NCBI GenBank assembly: GCA_031280035.1
Contig: JAITHJ010000040.1
Coordinates: forward strand, 1 to 38,866
Source of the DNA: Spirochaetaceae bacterium
Lineage (GTDB): Bacteria > Spirochaetota > Spirochaetia > Treponematales > Breznakiellaceae
Length of the DNA stretch: 38,866 nucleotides
Reading direction: 5' to 3'
Positions 17,673 to 24,248 of the stretch are shown here, one piece after another. The first letter of the stretch is position 1. Every line of letters begins with the position of its first letter. The position numbers were made by a program, and so were the translations under genes. The notes under the pieces were generated by a model. That model searched no databases and was not told the DNA's origin. It saw only the letters and a program-made list of their open reading frames with translations.

Positions 17673-18050
17673 CGCCGCCGTGAGTCAACGGTACGCCGCC
17701 GTGTGAATTTCCCGCGTTCGCTCCGGTTACGGCTGCCCAAACATCGTCAAGATACGCGCAAACGCCGTCAATGTCCGCGCAAACGCGGATGAGAAGTACG
17801 CAGACGTATCACGGTCTAGACAAACCTCATCACGGTTCGCGTTTCGCTTGACGACCCTCACGTTTCGCTTGACGACCCTCATGTTTCGCTGAACGATGTC
17901 CGCGCGGACGGCGGTGAAGTTCGCGCGTCTTATGATGAGATTGACCCGCGCTCAAATGATTATTGGGTAAACGGCGCGAAAATCCACGCAAACGGACGCT
18001 AGGTTTGCGCGGATTATGCGGACGTTTGCGCGCGCGCCGTAGAGAACGGC
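17673..18050. repeat. Degenerate intergenic array with 21-bp period, about 18 units
   Basis: Cutting from 17673 into 21-mers aligns related units: two start CGCCGCCGTG, three start CGCAAACG or CGCAGACG (17757, 17778, 17799), three start GTTTCGCT (17841, 17862, 17883, the first two differing at one base) and later ones end in GTTTGC or GTTCGC. The array fills the gap between the acidic gene and the OpgB-like gene. Short ORFs in the track (17511-17792, 17963-18175) are broken and have no ribosome sites. In one + frame the middle reads VSLDDPHVSLDDPH, reminiscent of the LDDP repeats of the neighbouring acidic protein, but on the opposite strand. Confidence 0.7.
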
Positions 18051-18116
18051 GCGGATGTGTGCGGGAGAGAGGGCTTTTTCAGGGACGGCGCGGCCTTCGC
18101 GTTGAAGGAGAGCGTC

Positions 18117-20018
18117 CTATTTTCTGCCCCACAGGGCGTTGTAATAATCAGAGCGCCGTCCGATTTCCTTGTTGAGGTACTCCGCGCCGTCCTTCTCAAG
18201 CAGGGTGCGCGTCTGTAACGATCTCCCCAGCGCAAGGCCGTCCCCCTCAAAAGAACCGCCTACAGCCTGAACAAGGAGGGGCAGCATATCGAAGTGAGAG
18301 AGCGCCCTGCCTTTCGCCTGTGCGGGATTGAGCGGCGAATTGATGAAGATGTTCAGCGGATAGCGGTGAGTCTGCGCGCTTTGCGCGTGAAAACCGGCGG
18401 GAAACATCCACGAATCCATGTACAGGTGGTCGCCCAAGATGACAACGGTGGTGTTTTCGTAAAAATCCTGCTTTTGTATCCATGAAACGAAGTCAAAGAG
18501 CATCGTATCGGCGTTGTAAATGACGTTTTTGAACGGCGTATCGAAGATCTGCGCGGCCTGTTTGTCAAGAAATTCCCCCGGCGGGTGCGTATCCACGGTC
18601 AACAGCGCGATAAAGAACGGATTTTCGTCCCCGCGCGCGATTTTCGGGATGATGCGCTTGGCAAAACGGTAGAGCTTGCGGTCCTCAACGCCCCAAAACG
18701 TACGGTATTCTTTGTCAATAAAGCCGTGTTCTTCAAAATAGAGGTAATCGAAGATTTGCGCGTCTTTGTGCGTCTTGAAATACTTGTCCCGCCCGCCGAA
18801 AGCCGCGTCCGACCCGCAGAAAAAGTAGTTCTTGTAACCGGCGGCGGCCAGAATGTCGCCGAGCCCCGAGCCGTTCTCAAGAAAGCGGTCGAACACCTTC
18901 CCGTAATCGTTGACTCCCCTGCCGCGGTTGATAAGAGAAACGGCCAGCGGCGTGCCGGAAAGGTAGGAGGTGATGCCCGCCACCGTCCAGCCTGCGCCGT
19001 TCAGCTGGGTAACGCCGCCTATCCCCTCGCCGGCGCTGAAATTGACGTTCCGGCGCGCGAGCTCCGTAACATGGGGGAGCAGATCCTCGTCAAACGCGCC
19101 GCCGTTTTCCTTGGTGAGGAAACCGGTCTCCAGCGATTCGACAAAAATCACGATAAGATTGCGCTTCTTTTCGGGAAACGCGATCGCGACATCCCGCGGC
19201 GGGATGTAGTTTTCCTCAAAAAAGGACGAGGACGGCTCGTTCAATGCGCGCGCGTAGTAAACGGCGGTCGCGATCACCACGCCGATGGCCGCCACGGACA
19301 CCGCTCCCGCGCAGACCGCGGCGATTTTCTTGAAAAGCTTGAACGGAAGGACGTACACGCGGCCGTTAACCGTTGCCTCATACGAAAAAAGGAACGCTGC
19401 GAAGAGCGCCGGCGCGCCCGAATTGACAAGCGGCGCGAGGATAAGACCGGTAACCATGCTCCAATTCGCCCCGCGGGTGGGAAACATCACGTGAAACAGC
19501 AGCTGCTCGATCGTAACGATCCCGTATTTTGCAAGAAACGAGAGAATTACGCAGACAAAGAACGTAAACAGCCACATTTTGAACAGCGCCGCCGCGGGAA
19601 TCGCGCCCGCGGCCTTGCGCGTTATAACGATCTTCTTCCTGAACGCCGTGTACGCGCACAGAAGGACGCCGTTGAGCGCCGTTGCCGTCGCCACGAACTT
19701 GAGGTTGAACGGCTCCCAGTTAAAAGGAGACGCCAAATACTCCAGCGCGTCGTACGTTGAACGGAGTTTGTACAGCTGGAACAGAAAAAGGTGCGCCAGC
19801 GCGAAAAAAACCGACAGGGAAACGTACCGTTTGACGAGCAGCAGCGCGCAGGATGCGGCCTTTTCGCGCGCCCGCCCGCGTTTTTCGCGCCCGGGGGCGC
19901 CCTCGCGCGCCTCGTGTAAGGCCGCGCGCGCGGACGTGAACAGCCAATACGCGAAATAGGGGGCGGTAACCAGAAAAAACGCGCTTATCAGCGCCCCGAA
20001 GGAGTACTTATCGTTCAT
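18117..20018 (-). CDS. OpgB/MdoB-like phosphoglycerol transferase (alkaline phosphatase superfamily)
   Basis: A 633-residue inner-membrane enzyme with about six N-terminal membrane segments (first near residues 6-26, last near 231-258) and a large extracytoplasmic catalytic domain. Catalytic signatures are VIFVESLETGF, GAGWTVAGITSYLSGTPL with the likely Thr nucleophile, TVDTHPPGEF and VVILGDHLYM. The last motifs fit OpgB (MdoB) better than lipoteichoic acid synthase; OpgB transfers phosphoglycerol from phosphatidylglycerol to periplasmic glucans. ATG 20018 has AAGGAG 8 nt upstream. The long leader holds a promoter, two perfect hairpins and a poly-C tract, so expression is probably switched. 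The acceptor here could be a periplasmic glucan or a surface glycolipid. Confidence 0.85.
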   Translation of the reverse strand: MNDKYSFGALISAFFLVTAPYFAYWLFTSARAALHEAREGAPGREKRGRAREKAASCALLLVKRYVSLSVFFALAHLFLFQLYKLRSTYDALEYLASPFNWEPFNLKFVATATALNGVLLCAYTAFRKKIVITRKAAGAIPAAALFKMWLFTFFVCVILSFLAKYGIVTIEQLLFHVMFPTRGANWSMVTGLILAPLVNSGAPALFAAFLFSYEATVNGRVYVLPFKLFKKIAAVCAGAVSVAAIGVVIATAVYYARALNEPSSSFFEENYIPPRDVAIAFPEKKRNLIVIFVESLETGFLTKENGGAFDEDLLPHVTELARRNVNFSAGEGIGGVTQLNGAGWTVAGITSYLSGTPLAVSLINRGRGVNDYGKVFDRFLENGSGLGDILAAAGYKNYFFCGSDAAFGGRDKYFKTHKDAQIFDYLYFEEHGFIDKEYRTFWGVEDRKLYRFAKRIIPKIARGDENPFFIALLTVDTHPPGEFLDKQAAQIFDTPFKNVIYNADTMLFDFVSWIQKQDFYENTTVVILGDHLYMDSWMFPAGFHAQSAQTHRYPLNIFINSPLNPAQAKGRALSHFDMLPLLVQAVGGSFEGDGLALGRSLQTRTLLEKDGAEYLNKEIGRRSDYYNALWGRK

Positions 20019-20040
20019 GATGAGCGCTCCTTAGCGCGGA

Positions 20041-20244
20041 TTAACGCGCGGGGGGGGGGGGCGAAGAAAATCCGGCGCGTTGGAACGCCGGCGCGCCGGA
20101 TTCGCCGGCAAACCGCGCAGCGGGCGCGGTTTGCCACGCGCGGGATGCGCGCTTTCTTGCCGAAGAGGGCGCGCGCGGACCTAAGGGGGCGGCCTTTCGC
20201 GCGAAAAACGAGCGCGCGCCGCCTGAAATATGCGTGAACTTCAT
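20041..20244 (-). CDS. Possible leader ORF ahead of the OpgB-like gene
   Basis: A 67-codon frame (MKFTHISGGARSFF...) whose ATG falls exactly at the predicted transcription start, 6 nt after the -10 box, as for a leaderless mRNA. It reads through both hairpins and into the poly-C tract (SSPPPPAR) and stops at 20041. With one more C it would instead end at a TGA overlapping the ATG of the OpgB-like gene (ATGA), which would couple translation; with one less it stops 13 nt upstream. The sequence is Arg/Ala-rich and could be chance in GC-rich DNA. No family recognised. Confidence 0.25.
   Translation of the reverse strand: MKFTHISGGARSFFARKAAPLGPRAPSSARKRASRAWQTAPAARFAGESGAPAFQRAGFSSPPPPAR
20050..20061 (-). 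repeat. Poly-G tract on + strand (C12 in the leader of the OpgB-like gene)
   Basis: Twelve G on the + strand, hence twelve C in the mRNA, 31-43 nt upstream of the start codon. It lies between a terminator-like hairpin and the ribosome site. Length change cannot disrupt the protein but could alter transcription, leader folding or translational coupling. It is the only tract of the five outside a protein-coding gene and the only one with C in the sense strand. Confidence 0.88.
20069..20135 (-). promoter_or_regulatory. Two perfect hairpins in the OpgB-like leader, possible attenuator
   Basis: Hairpin A pairs AATCCGGCGCG (20069-20079) with CGCGCCGGATT (20092-20102). Hairpin B pairs GGCAAACCGCG (20107-20117) with CGCGGTTTGCC (20125-20135). 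Both have 11 perfect pairs. In the direction of the OpgB-like gene B comes first, then A, and A is followed directly by TTCTTCG after its own ATT, which resembles an intrinsic terminator placed before the gene. This would fit transcription attenuation. Function is inferred. Confidence 0.55.
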
Positions 20245-20250
20245 AGCGGA

Positions 20251-20279
20251 AGTATAATTCAGCCGGAGGTTTTATGCAA
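20251..20279 (-). promoter_or_regulatory. Predicted sigma-70 promoter of the OpgB-like gene
   Basis: Minus strand: TTGCAT (20279-20274), 17-bp spacer, TATACT (20256-20251). Transcription would start near 20244 and give a leader of about 226 nt. The same bases contain TATAAT in the + direction (20252-20257) but without a matching -35 box. Confidence 0.6.
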
Positions 20280-20296
20280 GCGTTCTCATACACGGC

Positions 20297-20359
20297 GCGC
20301 GCGTGAACGGCGTGGAGGCGCGCGTGAGCGGCGTAAAAGCGCGCGTGAGCGGAAAACGG
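20297..20359. repeat. Three 21-bp units between divergent promoters
   Basis: Units GCGCGCGTGAACGGCGTGGAG (20297), GCGCGCGTGAGCGGCGTAAAA (20318) and GCGCGCGTGAGCGGAAAACGG (20339) follow each other without gap. They lie between the OpgB-like promoter and the lolA-rodZ-rimO promoter. The + frame ORF that covers them (track start 20303) is only an upstream extension of the LolA-like frame. Confidence 0.75.
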
Positions 20360-20429
20360 CGTTCACGCGCGCAAGACGGGAGCGAAAACGCGCCGTGGGA
20401 GAAGACGGACGCGGCTCTCATGTACACTC

Positions 20430-20458
20430 TTGAAAAATTTTATCGTAAACGGTATTGT
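20430..20458 (+). promoter_or_regulatory. Predicted sigma-70 promoter of the lolA-rodZ-rimO operon
   Basis: TTGAAA (20430-20435), 17-bp spacer, TATTGT (20453-20458). Transcription would start near 20465, about 12 nt before ATG 20477, which supports that start over the ORF-track start at 20303. Confidence 0.55.
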
Positions 20459-20476
20459 GTACTTTACGAAACCATT

Positions 20477-21163
20477 ATGGAAAAACGGAGTCTTATAAAA
20501 ATTGTTTTATGCGCGCTCTTTTGCGCGCCGCTTTACTCACAGGAAATTGTTACCGCCGATAACTATATGGAACGCCTTTCATCGGTTTACAGCGGATTTA
20601 AGGATTACGAGGCCGTTATCGGAATACGATCGGGCAGCGGTGATATGCGCGGTACGGTAAGTTACCGCAGTCCGTATTTTCTCAGGATAGACTTTATCGA
20701 TCCTGCCGAACAGGTCATCGTTTTTAACGGCGAAATGCTTACCGTGTATATTCCGGCCTATAAAGCGATTCTTAACCAAAGCATATCCGGCGGCGGCAGG
20801 GTAAGCGGCGCGAATCTTGCGACGGGAAACGGCCTTGTCCTGCTGCGCCGTAATTTCGCCGCGTCCTTCGTTACGGGCCCCGCGCCGGTAAAGCTTGACG
20901 ACTCGTCCTCCGAAACGGTCGTAAAAATAAAACTTACGCGGCGGTACGGCTCCGAAGGGTTTAAGGAGATCGTTTTAAGCGTAAATCCGCAGACAATGCT
21001 GATAAGGCGTATGCAGGGAACAACAATAGCGGGCAGTCTTGTCCAGTTTGATTTTACCAATATAAAAACCAATGTCGGCATTCCTGAACTGCGCTTTGCC
21101 TACGATTCCCCGGCTTCCGCTAATATTTACAATAATTTTTTATTTAGGGATACCGAACAGTGA
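20477..21163 (+). CDS. lolA: LolA-family periplasmic lipoprotein carrier
   Basis: A 228-residue protein with signal peptide MEKRSLIKIVLCALFCAPLYSQ. The body follows the LolA pattern: a helix (NYMERLSSVYSGFKDYEAVI), strands with GDMRGTVSYRSPYFLRIDF and PAEQVIVFNGEMLTVYIP, and a late DFTNIKTNVGIPELRF. It should ferry lipoproteins or a similar hydrophobic cargo across the periplasm. It is a second LolA-type protein in this window, besides the one at 3776, and is not next to a transporter here. The start at 20477 is set by the promoter 19 nt upstream and the signal peptide. The stop overlaps the GTG start of rodZ. Confidence 0.85.
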   Translation: MEKRSLIKIVLCALFCAPLYSQEIVTADNYMERLSSVYSGFKDYEAVIGIRSGSGDMRGTVSYRSPYFLRIDFIDPAEQVIVFNGEMLTVYIPAYKAILNQSISGGGRVSGANLATGNGLVLLRRNFAASFVTGPAPVKLDDSSSETVVKIKLTRRYGSEGFKEIVLSVNPQTMLIRRMQGTTIAGSLVQFDFTNIKTNVGIPELRFAYDSPASANIYNNFLFRDTEQ

Positions 21164-22275
21164 AAAATATAGGCGCTAAATTACAGGCCGCCCGTGAGGA
21201 AAAGGGCTTATCAGTAGAAGACGTGGCGCGTGAAACAAATATCGCGCGTAAGTATATCGCCGCTCTTGAGGCCGAAAACTTTTCCGAATTTCCCGCCGAA
21301 GCGTACGTAATCGGCTTTTTGAAAAACTACGGCGGATATCTTGGTCTGGATACTCAGGAACTCTATGCTCAATACAAAATTTTGAAGATTCAAGAACAAC
21401 CCGTTCCTGTAGACGAACTTCTCTATAAATCTTCAAATTTGCCGCGCGTTATGCTCATTTCAGGCGTTGTTCTTTGCGGCGCGGCGTTTATACTGGGCAT
21501 TGCTTTTTTCATCATAAATATAACAAAGCGTCTGCAGTCTAACGCTTCCACCGTCAGGAAATCCATTGAATACAATTTCTCGGACGGTATTTTTGAACAG
21601 CGTCTGTATAAAGAGGATTCCATATCGATTCCCTCTGACGGCAGTGAATACAAAATTGAGCTTCAAAATATAGGTGACGCCGTAACGCTTTCTACGCCGC
21701 GCGGAAACATAATGCTGGAGCTCAATCAGGACGCCACTATCGATATAAACAATAACGGATTATCCGAACTGCTTGTTCAGGTTTTGGATTATGCGCCGAA
21801 CAATATCGGCGTAGGCGCATTGCTGCGCCTTGAGATAAACAACGTCCTGCCTGCAGTCGATCAGGCCGCGCCGGATCAGGCCGGTATCGCCGCTCCCGTA
21901 CAGAACGTTCCCGAGATTCGCCAGACAGCGGCAAGCTCGCAGGTTCTTTTAACCGGAGTGAATCCCTATCCGTTTACTTTGGAAGTGAGTTTTCAGGGAC
22001 ACTGTATGTTCCGCTGGGAAATACTGCGCGAAGCGGGACGGCAGAACCGTAAAGAGCAGTATTTTGTCAGAGGAGATGAAGTGAATATTCAGGCCCAAAA
22101 CGGAGTCCGCCTTTGGATGTCAAACGCCGGCGTAACAAAAATAAAAGCTGTGGGCGGAGGACTGAGCGTACCGCTTGACATTGGTCCGGCCGGAACGGTT
22201 GCCGTAGCGGATATTTTATGGCGGCGCGGCGAAGACGGACGTTACAATCTTATGCTGTCGCGCCTTGAAAATTGA
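21160..22275 (+). CDS. rodZ: RodZ-like cell-shape protein
   Basis: A 371-residue bitopic membrane protein. The N-terminal HTH_25 domain (LQAAREEKGLSVEDVARETN through YGGYLGLDTQELYAQY, residues about 7-70) is the cytoplasmic RodZ domain that binds MreB. One membrane segment follows near residues 97-121. The periplasmic part ends in a DUF4115-like beta domain (LTGVNPYPFTLEVSFQGHC, DEVNIQAQNGVRLWMSNAG). It links the MreB cytoskeleton with the cell-wall machinery. The start is GTG, overlapping the LolA stop as GTGA, and its stop overlaps the TTG of rimO in the same way, so the three genes are translationally coupled. Confidence 0.9.
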   Translation: MKNIGAKLQAAREEKGLSVEDVARETNIARKYIAALEAENFSEFPAEAYVIGFLKNYGGYLGLDTQELYAQYKILKIQEQPVPVDELLYKSSNLPRVMLISGVVLCGAAFILGIAFFIINITKRLQSNASTVRKSIEYNFSDGIFEQRLYKEDSISIPSDGSEYKIELQNIGDAVTLSTPRGNIMLELNQDATIDINNNGLSELLVQVLDYAPNNIGVGALLRLEINNVLPAVDQAAPDQAGIAAPVQNVPEIRQTAASSQVLLTGVNPYPFTLEVSFQGHCMFRWEILREAGRQNRKEQYFVRGDEVNIQAQNGVRLWMSNAGVTKIKAVGGGLSVPLDIGPAGTVAVADILWRRGEDGRYNLMLSRLEN

Positions 22276-23555
22276 AAACATACTACGTTGAATCTTTAGG
22301 CTGCGCAAAAAATCAAGTCGATTCTGAACTTCTTATGGCGTCGCTCCAGGTACATGGTAAAAACGCCGGCAGCCCCGATTGCGCGGAAATTATCATCGTT
22401 CAGTCCTGCGGGTTTATTGAAAGCGCAAAACAGGAATCTATAAACGCCGTCCTCTCTTTTAGAAAAAAATTCCCTGAAAAAAAGATCGTGCTTTCAGGAT
22501 GTCTTGCCCGCCGTTATGAAAAAGAACTGCGCGAATCGTTGACTGAAGCCGATCTTATCTTCGGCTCAGACGATATTTCAGCTCTGGTAAAGCTCTGCGG
22601 CGGCACGTTGTCAGAAACCGAAACGCCGTCCGCCGCCGCCCGCCCGCTGCTCTCGCTGCCCGGTTCGGCGTATATTAAAATTGCCGAAGGCTGCGATAAC
22701 CGCTGTTCATTTTGCGCGATTCCGCTCATTCGCGGCGGCCTTAAAAGCAGAAGCATCGCGGAGATAAAGACCGAATTCACTGCGCTTGTGCGGCGCGGCA
22801 TAAAAGAGATAAATCTGATTGCTCAGGATACGGCTTCTTTTGGTTTTGATACGGAAAAAAAATCTTTGCTTGCCGATCTTTTAAAAACCCTGCTGGAAAC
22901 TGAAGGTGCGTTTTGGATACGCCTTCTTTACCTCCATCCGGATCATTTTCCGTCTGATATTCTTGACGTTATGAAACATGACCGGCGCGTTCTTCCGTAT
23001 TTTGACATTCCTTTTCAGCACGCCTCAAAACGGATCTTATCTCTGATGGGAAGGGTTGGAAGCGGCGAGAGGTATCTTGAGCTTATTGAAAGAATACGGG
23101 AGGAACTGCCGGACGCCGTTATTCGCTCGACTTTTCTTACAGGCTTTCCTTCGGAGAGCGCCGCCGATTTTGATGAGCTGTGCCGTTTTCAGCGGAACGC
23201 CCGTCTTGACTGGGCCGGCGTATTTACCTATTCGCGCGAAGACGGAACGCCGGCCTATGATATGGAAAAAACTCCGTCAAAAAGAAAGGCCGCGCTGCGC
23301 AAAACGGTCTTGGAGACTTCCCAGGTGCCGGTTACCAAGAACAATCTTGAGAAATGGACGGGCAGGCATTTGGAGACCCTTGTCGAGGAAAAAATCGACG
23401 GCGGCCTGTATTTGGGCAGAACCTATATCCACGCGCCTGAAGTTGACGGGGTTGTGTCGCTGGAAACGGATCGTGAATTGACGCCCGGCGGCTTTGTCAA
23501 CGCCGTTATAACAGGCCGCGCCGGATTTGATTTCAGAGCGAAGGCGCTGCCTTGA
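22272..23555 (+). CDS. rimO: Ribosomal protein S12 methylthiotransferase RimO
   Basis: A 427-residue radical SAM methylthiotransferase. The N-terminal UPF0004 domain has ESLGCAKNQVDSE and further cysteines (QSCGF, LSGCLARRY) for the second Fe-S cluster. The radical SAM motif is EGCDNRCSFCAIPLIRG, where the CAIP form is typical of RimO rather than MiaB. A TRAM domain follows at the C-terminus. The enzyme methylthiolates an aspartate of ribosomal protein S12. The start is a TTG overlapping the rodZ stop (TTGA), with no own ribosome site, so it depends on coupling. A strong terminator overlaps the end of the gene. Confidence 0.93.
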   Translation: MKTYYVESLGCAKNQVDSELLMASLQVHGKNAGSPDCAEIIIVQSCGFIESAKQESINAVLSFRKKFPEKKIVLSGCLARRYEKELRESLTEADLIFGSDDISALVKLCGGTLSETETPSAAARPLLSLPGSAYIKIAEGCDNRCSFCAIPLIRGGLKSRSIAEIKTEFTALVRRGIKEINLIAQDTASFGFDTEKKSLLADLLKTLLETEGAFWIRLLYLHPDHFPSDILDVMKHDRRVLPYFDIPFQHASKRILSLMGRVGSGERYLELIERIREELPDAVIRSTFLTGFPSESAADFDELCRFQRNARLDWAGVFTYSREDGTPAYDMEKTPSKRKAALRKTVLETSQVPVTKNNLEKWTGRHLETLVEEKIDGGLYLGRTYIHAPEVDGVVSLETDRELTPGGFVNAVITGRAGFDFRAKALP

Positions 23556-23579
23556 ACGGAGTTCGCGCGCCTTTTTTTT
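23541..23579 (+). terminator. Intrinsic terminator of the lolA-rodZ-rimO operon
   Basis: AAGGCGC (23541-23547) pairs with GCGCCTT (23567-23573), with an inner GAAC/GTTC stem, followed by a run of eight T ending at 23579. The stem overlaps the last codons of rimO. Confidence 0.78.
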
Positions 23580-23729
23580 GACGCGCCGCGCGCCCGCAGT
23601 CTGTTCCCGCACGCGCCGCTCGTCAGCCGCGCCGCCTCCGGTAACGCGGCGCGCGCGCGGGTATGCCGCGGATTTCCGGTCCGCCGCGTCCGTCCGCCGG
23701 CGGCGGCGTTAAGATTGCGCGAGATGCCG

Positions 23730-24197
23730 TTAAAAGAGCCGTTTGTCGAGAAGATCGAATTTGATGCCGAAGTAAACCGACGATTCGGATGTTACCTGAT
23801 AGAAAACGGATTTGACCATGGTGAATATTTTTATTTTTTCATCGATGCTGAATTCGACAGGGACGTTGAAGAAGAACGCGTTATCCAAAATATCGTACGT
23901 TACGTAAAAGGAGGCGTTGAAGTTTCCGTTGGTGAATTTGTAGAAGCCGAGATTGATGTTGAAGTGGTATTCTTCAAGGTTTGTTATGACGCTTGGTTTG
24001 ATCAGAATGAGGTCGAATAAGGCGAATCCCGCATCGGCCTGTACGGCTATATCCTTGTTAATCGCGTCCAAAGCGAATAATCCTGAGGCGATAAGCCGTA
24101 CCTTCGTGCTTTTTTCTTCCGGCTGCGCAATCTCCTCATCGGCGTAAAGCCCCGCCAATCCTCCAACCATTAAAACCGCCGCTAAAAATTGTTTCAT
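23730..24197 (-). CDS. Small exported protein, possible outer-membrane barrel
   Basis: A 155-residue protein with a signal peptide (MKQFLAAVLMVGGLAGLYA) and a mature part of alternating strands with aromatic residues (NINLGFYKFTNGNFNASFYV, SVYFGIKFDLLDKRLF). The C-terminal Phe and strand pattern suggest a small outer-membrane or periplasmic beta protein. I do not recognise the family. It lies downstream of pgi in the same direction with a 51-bp gap that holds GC-rich inverted sequence. The ribosome site is weak (GTGAGAG). The region beyond its stop, 23580-23729, is GC-rich low-complexity sequence without a gene. Confidence 0.7.
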   Translation of the reverse strand: MKQFLAAVLMVGGLAGLYADEEIAQPEEKSTKVRLIASGLFALDAINKDIAVQADAGFALFDLILIKPSVITNLEEYHFNINLGFYKFTNGNFNASFYVTYDILDNAFFFNVPVEFSIDEKIKIFTMVKSVFYQVTSESSVYFGIKFDLLDKRLF

Positions 24198-24248
24198 ACT
24201 ATGCTACTCTCACTGAATTAAAATTATCGTACCGCCGCCGGCCGCGGC

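Noticed and set aside
17511-18175. Short + ORFs 17511-17792 and 17963-18175
   Set aside because: Arg-rich frames in CG-rich repeats, without ribosome sites or recognisable products.
18585-19760. 391-aa + ORF over the OpgB-like gene
   Set aside because: Arg-rich shadow frame; the minus frame has clear catalytic motifs and membrane segments.
20015-20293. 92-aa minus ORF as a gene
   Set aside because: Its start lies upstream of the predicted promoter. Only its last part matters, as the alternative frame of the leader after a tract-length change.
23527-23729. Short + ORF after rimO
   Set aside because: It starts inside the rimO terminator and consists of GC-rich low-complexity sequence.
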